Origin: Microcebus murinus
Lineage: Eukaryota; Chordata; Mammalia; Primates; Cheirogaleidae
Reading direction: 5' to 3'
Assembly (NCBI RefSeq): GCF_040939455.1
Contig: NC_134106.1
Span: 46,274,001-46,338,000 of the forward strand
Length of the DNA stretch: 64,000 nucleotides
Shown here: one piece after another, positions 39,181 through 51,235 of the stretch
How the letters are laid out: every line of letters begins with the position of its first letter
Position numbering within the stretch: the first letter of the stretch is position 1
The notes under the pieces: model-generated
Seen by the model: only the letters and a program-made list of their open reading frames with translations
Told to the model about the DNA's origin: nothing
Databases searched by the model: none
Translations under genes and position numbers: made by a program

Positions 39181-39815
39181 AATATATATTTGAATATTTT
39201 TCTTCTTCCAAGACACCAATTATAGATGTATGTTGTCTCCCTCACCCCCAGTCCTTCTTTTTGGTAATTTACTCAATCCCATCTACTTTTTTGATTGTGA
39301 GTTTGGTTATATTCATTTTATCTATTTCTCCTTCTAATGTTTTTCATTTCAGTGATATTTTCACTCTCTATTTTACTTTGTATTTAAACTTTGCCAGATT
39401 ATTTTTATAAATTTTTTGAAACTTGGTTCTCTCTCTCTCTCTTTTTTTTTTTTTAGCTCTTTTACCTAAAATTACTCTACAGTCATGGAGAACTATTTGC
39501 CTGAATTTTTCCTCTGTTTCATTGTGTTTTTCTTTTTGTTATGTTCTTCTTCTTTTGCTCATGGGGCTAGGGGCATGCGAACCAGGACAATCTGAAGTTT
39601 CATTTTTGGCTTTTGGCTTTTGTTTCAAAAAATCTCTCACCAAAGAGTTGAGTGTTCTTTTGTGTTTGTGTTCCCTTAGTTTTTAGCCTTTAACAGGTAA
39701 TGTGGTACACAGAAAAGCTGCCAGTGTCAAAAGCTTTCTGCATAATCTCCTGGTTTTACTGCATTTTCTCTTGCAGGTCTCCCTCCTCAAAGATTAGGTC
39801 AGAGGTAATACATAC
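39181..39815. other. Intron 2, T-rich, nothing recognised
   Basis: Pyrimidine-rich sequence with a (TC)n-T run at 39430-39456. No exon recognised. Confidence 0.4.
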
Positions 39816-40161
39816 AAGAATGTAACAGGCCTGGCGCGGTGGCTCACGCCTGTAATCCTAGCACTCTGGGAGGCCGAGGCGGGAGGATTGCTCAACGTCA
39901 GGAGTTTGAAACCAGCCTGAGCAAGAGTGAGACCCCCGTCTCTACTAAAAATAGAAAGAAGTTAATTGGCCAACTAAAAATATATAGAAAAAAATATTAG
40001 CCGGGCATGGTGACGCACGCTTGTAGTCCCAGTTAGTTGAGAGGCTGAGGCAGGAGAATCACTTGAGCCCAGGAGTTTGAGGTTGCTGTGAGCTAAGCTG
40101 ACACCATGCCTGAGCAACAGAAGTGAGACTCTGTCTCAAAAAAAAAAAAAAGAATGTAACA
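39816..40161 (+). mobile_element. Full-length strepsirrhine Alu with target site duplication
   Basis: Body 39828-40149 starts 'ggcctggcgcggtggctcac' and ends in a pure A tail. It has both arms, an internal A-rich linker and the extra 'gttaattggccaactaaaaatatatag' segment that marks lemur/galago Alus. A perfect 12-bp duplication, aagaatgtaaca, flanks it at 39816-39827 and 40150-40161. The intact promoter arm, long A tail and exact duplication point to a fairly young insertion. The right arm lacks part of the usual 'gcactctagcctggg' stretch (about 40107-40112). Confidence 0.95.
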
Positions 40162-41335
40162 AAAGGTTTCTGTTTTAACTGTATCTCCCATGACATTCTG
40201 CGGCTTTTTCTGTGTCTTATTACCTCCAGATATAGTCCCTGTGACCACCACCCAGCCCCTAGCCCAGACACACACCCCTTGGCCTCCCTGGTCATTGGAC
40301 AGGCCTCTCCCTGCAGGCCTAGTCTGCCTTGAGCTTTTAAGGAAACTTGGTTCCCCTCATGTATGAGGAGGTATGAGTAGTTACGTCACCTTCTGTTGTT
40401 TAGGTGTGCTTCCTAGTTTGTATTTGGTAGTTGTCACTATGTAAATCTCGTCTATCTTTAGTTTTTTGGCTCATTTTGATTGGTTTTGAAGGAGGAGAAT
40501 GCCTTTGCTTAGCCATTTCTAACTGGAAGTCATGACAAATGTTTTTGGTGCTTTAAAATAAATGAATGTATTGTTAGAAAGACAAAATAAGTTGATAATT
40601 GATATACTTTTTACCCACGTATGTTGATGTCATAAAAAGAGAGCGAGCAATATACCTTTCCAAAGGTATAAATGTCTAGAAGGGAAGGAAAATTTTTTTC
40701 TATATCGAATAAAAGAAAAATAATGAAAAAAAATTTCTTTCTGAAAGCTTAATGTAGTGTGTCTTAATTATCTAGGGATTAAAGTATATGATGTACAGTT
40801 ATTATATTAATTGTACATGAAAATCATGGCAATCATCCGAATATACATCTCTGAATGTGATTTGCCAACTTTTTTGTAGTCATAATTATAGCTTTCTTAA
40901 TTAGGTTTGCCTGATTATTGGTTTCTTAAAATATGTGCATATTTTAAGGATCATAGGGAAGTCAATTTATGGAAAAGCATCATTAAATTGGTTTTACAGA
41001 CTCTAAGCTATTCCTGCTGAGGTTTGGGGACATATGGTATCTTGTCTGATACAACATCTTGTGTGAAAAATCTTGCTCAGAAAGCAAAACAAAAACAACA
41101 AAAAAATAAAGAATAAACTTTAGCAACGTAAATTTTTCCTCAGTCAAAATGCTCTTAAGTAACTTAAGCAAATATATACCAAGACTGCCAATTCAGGGCT
41201 AAATATCCTCTCTATTTGTGAGAAAGAAGAGTTTAAAACACATTTGAAAATTGAAACAGTAATCTAGACTATTTTAAAGCAAAACTATGCATGTAAAAGA
41301 AAGAATAAGTTATATAGTTCTCTAGTTTTTCAAAT
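40162..41335. other. Intron 2, nothing recognised
   Basis: AT-rich unique-looking DNA. No exon, RNA gene or confident repeat. Confidence 0.4.
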
Positions 41336-41339
41336 ATTT

Positions 41340-41800
41340 AAAATAACATTTTAATTATTATAATAGTAATGGGTATCCATTGTAGAAAATTAGAAAATAC
41401 AAATAAGAAAATTCAAGACAATGAAAACACCATCTTCCTACCACCCCAAGATGCCCATTGTTAATACCCTATTGTACATTTTTAATATCCATTTCTATGT
41501 ACATATATATCTTTTTTTAAAAGCCAAAATAAGATTGTAGTTTATATGCTGTTTTGTAGTCTGCTTTTATTTTAGGTAATAATAACCAGCTTTCTTATAT
41601 TATGACTATGTTTATAAATTTACCTCTTTCCTATTATCTGCTCCATATTCAAAATTTAACAGTTGTCCCAAAAATATCCTTTAGAGCTTGTTTGTCCAGT
41701 CAGGATTCTATTCCAGATTTCTCTTTGCATCTAGAGGTGATGTCCCTTAAATTTCTGTCATCTAGCATGGTGCCCACCTTTTTTCTGTGATCCTGACTTG
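41340..41800 (-). mobile_element. Old L1M-like 3' region fragment
   Basis: Contains 'gtagaaaattagaaaatacaaataagaaaattc', 'accatcttcctaccaccccaagatgcccattgttaatacc', 'atgctgttttgtagtctgctttta' and 'cagttgtcccaaaaatatccttta', patterns seen in ancient L1M 3' regions. Orientation and exact limits are uncertain. Confidence 0.5.
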
Positions 41801-42504
41801 CTGAAGAGGCTGGGCAAGGAGGGACTGGGCAAGTTGTTCTGTTCTCAAAAATCTTTGACATTAAATTTTTCTGAGGTAGTATTTAACTTTTTTAATCATT
41901 AAAAATTCACTTCTTCTGAGGTTTAGAGAGAACCAGAGGCAGCAGCAGAGGAAAGGTAGACATAAATATTTTACTGAAACGAGAACACCCTTTTATTCAT
42001 CTGTAAGGACATGCTAATTATTTATTACTTGTATGTTTAGGATGTCTCCTGAACTGGGAGGCTCTGAATTCCTTAAGCCCTTCCTCCAACTTTTACTATA
42101 TTAACTAGGATGATCTATGAGCATCAATATACTAAAGAGGCTGGTGGTAATGCAAGGGTGCCTTTGTGGAATTTTGTTTTCACGAGTTTTTGCCTTCACA
42201 CTGACTTTATGTGTGTGCGCATGCATCCATACACGTGTATACACACTCACTTTTTATTTTTTCTGGGCCCTTTGGCCCACTGCTGAAAGTGATACTGTAG
42301 TGTGCCTGCAATGTGCTATGCTTTGTGTTGGATATTATGGGAGATGCAAAGATAAATAAAGTGTATCCCCTTGGGAATCCCTGCAATATAATTGTAGAAA
42401 AAAAGATCTACCAGAAATATAAATAAATAAATATGCCAAGTTAGAGGGTACTTTTGGAACAATAAATATGGCAGCATTAAAAACACTCCATGATCATGCA
42501 TTCT

Positions 42505-42560
42505 AAAATCAACTGTATGGAGGTATCATTTACATACAATGAAATGCACCCATTTTTAAG
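42505..42560 (-). repeat. L1M 3' UTR scrap
   Basis: The short match 'ggaggtatcatttacatacaatgaaatgcacccatttttaa' resembles the reversed L1M 3' end also seen at 47385-47440. Confidence 0.6.
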
Positions 42561-42599
42561 TATCTAGACCCATTTTTGAACCACTGCCTGCTTTATTCT

Positions 42600-42860
42600 G
42601 TGTGGTAACAAACTGCTTATAAAGTCTTCTACACATCCCACCTTTCTATTTCAACTGTTCAATATATCATGCCTTTGCTTATTTTCTCTGTCTGGAATGG
42701 CCACTTTCCCACTCACTTTGCAAGTTTAACTCCTCCTTCAGCCCCACATCTAGCTGTTTATCCTCCCCTTTGCATTTAGAGATCTGTGTGTATAACACCA
42801 TTAACCAAGGAAAGTGACTGCATAATATTCTTCAATATCACTTGAACAATATCTTAACTA
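42600..42860 (+). repeat. L2 LINE fragment
   Basis: L2-type text 'catgcctttgcttattttctctgtctggaatggccac' and 'aagtttaactcctccttcagcccc'. Decayed and without a clear 3' terminus. Confidence 0.6.
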
Positions 42861-42929
42861 TACTTTTTGCCCCCTCTTAGCACATATTTTTCTTGTCCTT
42901 TTTCTATTTCATGTATTTTGTAAATAGTT

Positions 42930-43260
42930 GTCCAGTGACCATTATATATCAGGCTTGATGCTAAGACCTTGGGGTAGATACAACTTAGATGTTGTCCTTG
43001 TCCTCATGGGACTAAAATACAGTAGGAATGTCAGAGTCAGAAACAATGACAATACAGTGTGATAAATGTAATAGCATGGGTGGGAACAAGGATTAGACAG
43101 TGTCTGACCATATGGGAAAGAGGGAGACCTTCAAAAAGGTCACAACTGAATTTAGTCTAAAGACAAGTGGGATTTGACAGGTAGAGAAAATGAGGAAAAG
43201 TGGGTTTGGGGTAAGGAAACAGTGTGTATGCATGATGGTCAGTAGTCAAGACCTACTCAT
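42930..43260. repeat. Probable ancient LINE fragment
   Basis: The pattern 'atatcaggcttgatgctaagaccttggggtagatac', 'gttgtccttgtcctcatgggactaaaatacag' and 'gaaagagggagaccttc' recurs widely in mammalian DNA as old LINE-derived sequence. Family not asserted. Confidence 0.4.
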
Positions 43261-44274
43261 GTAATTTTGAGATGTTAGTGTTCTTGAAAGATCATTTTGT
43301 GCATATTAATATATTTGTCAATATAGGTACCCATGTTCCCTTCTGTAAGGGAACATATTTTTTTTTTTTTACTTAATTTCCCTGAGACTCAGTTTCCCCC
43401 TCTGCAAAATGAGAATGCTAACAGTGGTTCTTCTGCATGTTTTTATGAGAATGAACTTAATAAAGCTTTGCACAATGCTGAGCTCTCAGAGCAATGCTAT
43501 TAATTCAGCAGACTCCGAAAAGGGCGGGGTAGTTTTTATCTTTAGGGCAATTGTGATTAGGACATTCATGTGTAGCCCGAAGTACCTGCTAAAAGAAAGA
43601 TGATTTGCTTAAGCTCCTCTTCATCACAAACTCCCATAACCTTTGCTTCAGACTCGTTTCTAATAAATAACAGTCTAACTGGTTAAAGGGTACACATGTT
43701 CCCTTTTGATTCTGCTTCCTACTTAAACTCCTTTACTCCACTGTTACAGTTTTTCCTTAAAGGGCTATTAAATCAGGCACCCTACACATGCTAAGTAAAT
43801 ATTTAGGAATTTTTTTAATGAAGTCAAGCTTATATAATATAAGGACAAAATAGTAAACTAGTAACATCCTCATAGAATAGATATGATTATAGCAATTCAG
43901 TAAGCTATCATTAGGCTTTTGAAAACAGCTTACCTTTGTAATAATGACTCTAAAGAAAGACAACTGTACTTTCAAAGAATAAACTAGGACAGAAAACCAC
44001 ATAGAGGGAGTGGTTCTTTGTTTTCCAGAAACTTTATCACTTAATATCCCTTTCATTGCAAATAGTTTAGCAGGTCAGACATTTCTGAGAAGGCAGTTTG
44101 TACTTCATTATTTCTTCTCAGAAGCTAAATGGCATTCCGGAAGATCACACGTCAGAAATGTCAGTGTGCTTAATGATAGGACAAACCACAAAAGGATTGT
44201 CTAAAAGCTAAATAAGACTGGCTTTATCTAACCAAATAGTGATAAAAGTTGATCTCCACTGATATTCTCTTTGA
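43261..44274. other. Intron 2, nothing recognised
   Basis: T-run at 43359-43371 and otherwise unique-looking AT-rich sequence. No gene. Confidence 0.4.
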
Positions 44275-44352
44275 TATCTTCTTTTAGTCTCTTCCTTACC
44301 AAAAATAGCTTGCTATCTTCTTTTAGTCTCTTTATTACCCAAAATAGCATAT
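44275..44352 (+). repeat. 39-bp imperfect tandem duplication
   Basis: Two adjacent 39-base units, 44275-44313 and 44314-44352, both starting tatcttcttttagtctct and continuing through 'accnaaaatagc'. A few substitutions separate them. A local replication-slippage duplication, not a transposon. Confidence 0.85.
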
Positions 44353-45309
44353 AATACATTTTTCCATAAATCCAGAGGGAGAGATATTTGCAGTGGTCAA
44401 GGATGTAGGGTCTCTTTATTGGCTCTTAAACAGCTTCTGTATTCCCATCCAAGATGCAGTCCCACTCTCCCTCACCACCACATTTGACCCACTGGACTGG
44501 AATACATCCCCTCTCTTTTCAAAACAAGTTCCCATTTTGTGAAAATGTTCATCTTCAAGGTTCTAACTCTCTTGGTGTTTTCTGTGGTTTTTTTTTTTGG
44601 CTTTTCTGACTTCATTTCCTGGTACAACAAGCACTAGCTTATGAATAAGAGATGAGCTGCACAGAAATGTCTTAAGTTGGTTTGTGCTCATAGATGGCTA
44701 CTCAAGAATAGAATCAGCTTGTGTGCAAGGTTTCTCTTGGCATTTCAAATTATCAACTGCCAAGGGATTTTAGTCCCATCATGAAGTTGTGTGCCACATA
44801 CACACTTTTACTATGTAGTAGAGCTTCTGTTTCATTTACTCAACAGATTAAATGAAGCTCTTCATTTTTTTTTTATCTGTAAAATACATTGACTGATGCC
44901 TGTAGCACTCATGCCACTTGTAGCTAGCAGGATGCACTCTACTGTGCTTATGTGCTTGTCCCACTAGTTGAACTGTTTGCTTACCCGGAGTTAGCTGTGT
45001 GTATTCCCAGCGCTGTTTATGTCAGTTGCACTTATTATTGTAATTTCATAATTTAACAAAATAGTACACAGCTGATGAACTATAATTGTAAGGCAAGAGT
45101 TATTTTTCTATGAAAAGTAAATCAAATGCTATGGAAAGATTTAGTAAAAGTAAGTTGTTTCATAATAATTGCTATCAAATTAGGGATGACAAAGAAAATG
45201 GTGGAATGTTTGGAAACAGAATCATAAAAATCTAGAATGAATTTGCTAGGTCATACATTTCTCGCTCCAAATTTAAATTTTTAAGTGTTTTTAATTTCTC
45301 ACTACATGT
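44353..45309. other. Intron 2, nothing recognised
   Basis: No exon, RNA gene or confident repeat. T-run at 44588-44599. Confidence 0.4.
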
Positions 45310-45690
45310 ATCATCCTGTTTTCTGCTGCAGTAAGAGAATACCACATACTGGCTAATGTATAAAGAACATTTATTTCTTATAGTTTTGGAGGTTGAGAAG
45401 TCCAAGAGCATGGTGCCAGTGTCTGGCAGAGTTTCCCCATGGTGGAAGGGTGGAAGGTGGAAGAGAGGATGAGAGACAGAGAAAATAGGGCTGAACTCCC
45501 ACCCCCTTTATAATTAACTCACTTCCCCTGATAACTAACTCACGTGACAAGGGCCATAATGTATTCATGAGGGTGGAGTCCTCAGATCTAATCACCTCTT
45601 AAAGACTCCACATGTATGCTATTGCCTTAGAGATTAAGTTTCCAACACATGAACTTTGGGGAACATATTCAAGCCATAGCATTATCCTTT
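45310..45690 (-). mobile_element. MaLR-like LTR, reverse orientation
   Basis: Plus strand: 'gcagtaagagaataccacatactgg', 'tatttcttatagttttggaggttgagaagtccaagagcatggtgcc', 'ggtggaaggtggaagagagg', 'ctaatcacctcttaaagactccac', 'agattaagtttccaacacatgaactttggggaac', ending 'caagccatagca'. Same landmarks in the same order as 29490-29860, so both belong to one family and orientation. Confidence 0.75.
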
Positions 45691-46740
45691 GGAGAGCAAA
45701 GCTAGACAATCTAAGTGATCCATTTTGCATTGGTTTTTGTGAGCATTACAGTATAAACTCTGAGAAAAGGTCTTTGCTTATATTTATAATGTCATTTTCT
45801 AAATTATTCCAAACTTAATTTTTAATTGAAATTGAATATATTTAAGTTATATAGAGTGATGTTTTGATATACATAAAAATGATTCCTAACTTTAAAATTG
45901 ATGGAATAACCCTTGTTATGCTGTATCTTAGGAAGCATCTGAAATACAAGAACTCCCTGTTTTTATGTGCAGTCATGCAAAGAAGAGTATTCCCTGTTAG
46001 AACCACTGGGCTGGAACACTTCACTTTTATGGAAGAATAAATTTCTGGACCAAATCTTGGAAGGAGATGTGCAAGCCCTCCAGCTATTAGGGAACCCATC
46101 ATGGATAATTGAGCCATGGAGAGTTAATGTCTTTGTAAATCTGTTTTTCTGGCACATAATATTCAGGGGCATATCACACACATTTTACCACTCATTGATA
46201 GCAAATACATCTAAGTTCCCAATATGAGATGTGACTGGGAAATAAAGAGACAAATTTAACCAATATGCCAGAATTTATACATCCAAATGAGCTTTCTTTT
46301 TCAAAATAATGACAGTAGGAGGTTCAACAATTATTCCAAAGATGCTGTTTCTACTCAGAATCATTTTTGGAACTCATTTTAAATTGCTTTCAAAGACAAT
46401 TTACATGTTGCATGGGATGCCAGTTGAATTGCTTCAGAGACACCTGATTCCAAACCAAGGATAGTTTTACCTATCTTGATTTAACCATCTTGATTCCAAA
46501 TAACTACCTATCCACCCAAAGTGCCAAAGTTTTTCATTAGTAGGTTTTCAAAAAGCATGCATTTCAGGCTTTAAAGACAGCCCCAAAGGGGAATTTCAGA
46601 AAAGCCTTGAGCCATGGTGACATCATTGAAATAAATATAAACCATCTATAATGAGGTAAATGCTTTGAAGAGGAGAGTATTCATTTGGATGTGTAAATTG
46701 TTCTTTGTTAAAAAGTTGAATCAGTTTTATTTTTCTAGAG
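45691..46740. other. Intron 2, nothing recognised
   Basis: Unique-looking AT-rich sequence. The overlapping open frames at 45842-46227 on both strands have no recognisable domain. Confidence 0.4.
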
Positions 46741-46744
46741 AGAT

Positions 46745-46945
46745 GTCTGCAAAGTTTTTCTGTAAAGGGTCAAATAATATTTCAGACTTTGCATGCTGTA
46801 GGTGTCTGTCACAACTATTCAACTCTGCCCAAAAGCAGACATATGATGAATGTGCATGGCCTGTTCCAATAAAACATTATTTACAAACATAGGCAGCAGG
46901 TCGATTTTGGCTCACGGACTACATTTTGTCGACTATTACTCTGTG
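46745..46945 (+). mobile_element. hAT-like MITE (same family as 38470-38786)
   Basis: Reads 'tttttctgtaaagggtcaaataatatttcagactttgcatgctgtagg', 'ctgtcacaactattcaactctgcc', 'ggcctgttccaataaaacattatttacaaac' and 'gattttggctcacggactac'. It is the reverse complement arrangement of the copy near 38.6 kb. Confidence 0.8.
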
Positions 46946-47365
46946 GGGTCCTTCAATTTCATCCACTGAAAATATAGATTATAATCATTGCTTCCATGTT
47001 TGATACAATAATTACTATTTTACTTGTATCAAAGAAAACAAAATTCCTGACAAAACTAACATATAATTACAACCTGAAATTCTTAGCTAGTAGCCTAAGG
47101 CATAAATCTAAAGGGGGATTTACTTCTGTATTTAATCAGCTAAAAGTGTTTCTTACCCTTGTATTATTCTGACCATCACCGTTGTTACACCAAAGTCTGG
47201 TCATAGGTGAACCTGGAATGGCTACATTGGGTATTTAAAATTATGTGAGGGGACAGGTCTCTTCATTTCCCTAAGTAATCCTCTAGGATCCACTTAATTG
47301 TCCAGTGGCAGCTTTAGACTTCTGGCTGTCTCGCCCTTCCTCTCTGTCTTCCCCCCTCCCTCTCT
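46946..47365. other. Intron 2, nothing recognised
   Basis: Short unique-looking stretch ending in a pyrimidine run (47334-47375). Confidence 0.4.
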
Positions 47366-47369
47366 CTTT

Positions 47370-49290
47370 TCTTCATTTAATATTTTTTTATTAAGATATA
47401 ATTCACATGTCATAAAATCCACCCATTTAAAATGTGCAGTTCAATGGTTTTTAATATATTTTCACTGAGCTGTACAACCATCACCACAAATGATTTTAGA
47501 CCATTCTTATCTCCCCCAAATAGAGTTTGCATTTAACCCCATGCCCATTAGTAGTTGCTTCCCATCTTCCCTCACAGCCACAAAGACACCACTCATCTAC
47601 TTTCTGCTTCTATAGATTTTTCTATTATGGAAATTTCATATAACGGGAATCATATACTACGTGGTCTTTCGTGACTGTCTTCTTTCATTTAACATACTGT
47701 TTTTAAGGTTTATCTATTTTTAAGCATGTATCAGTACCTCATTTCTGTTTATTGGTGACTAATATTCATACACTATACATTTTAAAACTCCATTTATTAG
47801 TTGGACATTTGGGTTGTTTTTACTTTTAGCTATCATGAAATTATTACTACAGATAGGTATGTGCACAAATGTTTTCATATTTCTTGCCTAAATATGTAGG
47901 AGTGGAATGTCAACATATGCCACCCACATGATGATCTATGTTTAATATTTTGAGGAACCGCCAGCTGTTTTCCAAAGTGGCTGTACTATTTTACATTCCC
48001 ACTAACAATGTTTGAGGGTTCCACTTTCCCCATATCCTTGCCAACATTTGTTATTATCTGCCTTTTTTATTATAACCTTCCTAGTGGGTATGAAATGGTA
48101 TTTCATTGTTGTTTCTATTTGTATTTTATTGATGATTAATGATAAGCATCCTCTCATATGCTATTGACCATTTAATTGTATATCTTCTTTGGAGAAATGC
48201 CTGTTAGTGTCTTTTGCCCATTTGGTAATTGGTTTGTGTTTTTATTATTGAGTTATAAATGTTCTTTATATATTCTAGATATAAGTCCCTTATTAGATAT
48301 GTGATTTATAAATATTTCTCATTCTGTGGGTTGTCTTTTCACTTTGGTAGTTTCCTTTGAAGCACAAAAGCTTTTATTTTTGTTGAAGTCCACTTTGTTT
48401 ATTTTTTCTTTTTTTGCTCTACATTTGATGTCTTATCTAAGAAATCATTGCTTAATTCATGTTTATGAAGGTATGTGTATGTTTTCTTCTAAGAGATTTG
48501 TAGTTTTAGCTCTTATAGTTAGGTCTTTGGTTCATTTTTGTGTATGGTGTGATGTACGATGTCCAAATTCATTTGTTTATGTGCGGATATCCAGTTTTCT
48601 CAGCACTGTTTGTTGAAAACACTATTTAATTCTCATTGAATGTGTTTGGGACCCATGCCAACAATCATTAAACGTAAATGTCAATAATGTTCCATGGACC
48701 TATATATCTATCCTATGCCAGCACCACTCTGTCTTTATTACTGTACCTATGTAGTAAGTTTTGAAATCAAGAAATATGAGTCTTCCAAATTCATTCTTTT
48801 TTCCCCAAGGTTATTTTGGCTATTCTAGGTCTCTTGAATTTCCATATGTATTTTAGTATAAGCTTGGCAATTTCTGTAAAAAAAAGGCAGCTGGGATTTT
48901 GATGGGGATTGCATTCAATCTATATAAGAACTTGGGGAGTATTACCAGCTTAACAATATTAAGTTTTCTGGTTCATTAACATGGAATGTCTCTGCATTTG
49001 TATAGATCTTCTTTATTCTTTAATAATGTTTTGTAGTTTTTAGTGTATAAGTCTTATATTTCTTTTGTTCAATTTATTACTGTTGTACTCTTTTTGATGC
49101 TCTGTAAATGAAATTATTTCCTTAATTTCAGTTTTGAATTGCTCATTGCTAGCATAAAGAAATAGAATTGACTTTAGTTATTGATCTTGTATCCTGAAAT
49201 TTTTCTGAATTCATTTATTAGTTCCAACAGTTTTTAGATGATCTCTTATAATTTTCTATGTACGAGATCATGTCATCTGCAAATTAGGCA
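47370..49290 (-). mobile_element. L1M element: 3' UTR and ORF2 3' half, reverse strand
   Basis: Begins with the reversed old L1 3' UTR ('ttattaagatataattcacatgtcataaaatccaccc', 'cactgagctgtacaaccatcacc'). It passes into ORF2 3' blocks ('gtggctgtactattttacattcccactaacaatg', 'gttgtcttttcactttggtagtttcc'), then 'ttccatggacctatatatctatcc' and 'tgggattttgatggggattgcattcaatc', and ends near 'gagatcatgtcatctgcaaatt'. About 1.9 kb, the longest old L1 in the window. Many frame breaks, so not functional. Confidence 0.9.
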
Positions 49291-50880
49291 TTTTTAAGAA
49301 TCTGTTTCACTGGACTTGGTCAACATCCTTTTTCATCTTCCTTAGAAACTATTTCAAACCTTCATCACCATATTTAAGTCTGTTTCCCAGGAGCTTTCTC
49401 CTTTGGTCTCAGCAGAAGATGTTTTCCAAGGTTGACAAAAAGGCAGAGATGATAATGTTGCCTGTATGGAAAACCTCAAACCTGATATACATTACTGGAA
49501 CCTTAACTCCAACTCAGGGAAAGAATGAAAAAATAAAAATTACATCATTTGTAGCTGGTTTGCAAAATTTCCAAGGTCAAAATAGTAGTAAGAGCTTTTA
49601 TAAACAAGTAAATTATTATTTTATTAATGTTGAATGTCTGTCCTCCACCTCGCTTCTTTTTCTCTTTTTTTTTATTGTCATAACCAGACAAAGTGCATGC
49701 TATTTAGGTTATTTATTACTGGGAACAGTGGGCCAGTGAGATCAGGATCATTAATTTGATCACTGTGTTATCTGGTCTTGTAAATACGTATATATGTATG
49801 TATCTGTTATGAGATACTGGAGAGAAGGTAAATTGAGCATGTAAAACCATGGTCAACAGTGGAAATAGAACTCAGTGTGTCTACTTTAATTTTAGAGGGT
49901 CAGTCCTGTCCTCTTGGTTTATGAATGATAGGCAGGGTTGGGACATGGCACATATGGTCTGGCAAATTGTGCACTGAACAACTCCAGGGGGTGTGATTCA
50001 TGTAAACTAAAATGCATAATTGTGCTCTGGTCCTGTAATAGGATTATATATGTTGTCAGAATTGGAAGCCTTTTAGATTTGTTCCTAGAGAATTCAGGGT
50101 TTTGAATATTCATTTATGTTCATCATAAATGAACTCACCTGCGATTCCTGGTGTTTGGGTCAGCTTGGCTTCAGCCCCACTCCTGCCATTTCTTGGCTAT
50201 TGTTGTTGTTCTGATTTTTTTTGTTTGTTTAAAAGGAAATCAGCAAGTGTTAAAGCGAATTGTTAAATTGGTACCTAAATTAGATTTCCTCCTTGATGTA
50301 AGGATCAACATAATTTAAAAGGAAAATTAAAAATAATATATATTTTTTTCTAGAATGATAAGGTATTTAAGTGTATGGGATTTTAGAAATGATTCGATCT
50401 AATTTCCAGTTCATTACACATGTCATCCGTATCACCATTAAAGGGTTACTGGCCATTCCCTACTTGAAGGATTTTAGTTCTTGGAAACTTGTTTTATTTT
50501 GAAGCCACCTGTAGTCTGCTTGGGCAGAATTTGTATCAAAAAGCTCTTCTTTTTGTTGAGCTGAACTCTGCCCATTGCTACCTGCTCCCCCTTTTCCATT
50601 ATTTCCTCCCTTTGTCCCACTCGTGTCTCAGGCTGCAAAATCTTTTACTTTTTCTTTGTAAAAATCCTTTTATATAAGGATACTTATCACCTAAATCATC
50701 TCTCCTGGTCAAGCAATCTGGAGAATTCATGATATTTTGTACAGATATTTCATTTTCCTGCTTGGCAAATTGGAATTTATGCAGAGGAACTCAGTGCCCT
50801 TCTGAAAATGTGCCACGTTGAACTGAACACAGATGCTTTACCATTGCATTGTATAATGGAATAATTATCTCCCCTATCCA
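49291..50880. other. Intron 2, nothing recognised
   Basis: No exon or confident transposon. A (TA)n-like patch sits at 49785-49805. Confidence 0.4.
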
Positions 50881-50881
50881 G

Positions 50882-51235
50882 ACTCCAGGGTTTGGAGTCT
50901 AACAGATTTGAGTTAAAATTCCACGCCTGCCACTTGCTAACTCTGTGGAAAAGTTACTTGAACATGCCTTAATTTCCCCATCCATAAAATAAGGATAATA
51001 AGCCTTGGAGCTTATCTAGAGTATAGATTTCATGAGGGCAGGGATGGTATGTTTTGCTTTGTTTACCTTCAGTTACCTGATTCTTTGTACAGTGCCTGGA
51101 TCATAGTCGATGCTCATTAAATAACATCTGTCGAACGATTGAGTGAATGGGCACCTGCCCCGTAGAAATGTTACTAGGATTGAAAGCACTTACCACAATG
51201 CCCAGCCCTTAGTAAGCATTCAGTCATTTTTTAAA
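50882..51235 (+). repeat. MIR SINE split by an L2 fragment
   Basis: The 5' MIR half occupies about 50885-51003 ('gggtttggagtctaacagatttgag', 'cgcctgccacttgctaactctg', 'aatttccccatccataaaataaggataata'). The 3' MIR half resumes at about 51165 ('aatgttactaggattgaaagcacttacc', 'gcccttagtaagcattcag'). Between them is an L2 3' end. The MIR halves join in the right order without the middle. Confidence 0.75.
51008..51150 (+). repeat. L2 LINE 3' end nested inside the MIR
   Basis: Has 'tagatttcatgagggcagggatggtatg', 'cctgattctttgtacagtgcctgg' and the terminal 'gatgctcattaaataacatctgtcgaacgattgagtg', the L2 3' terminus. It sits within MIR sequence, so it inserted after the MIR. Confidence 0.78.
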
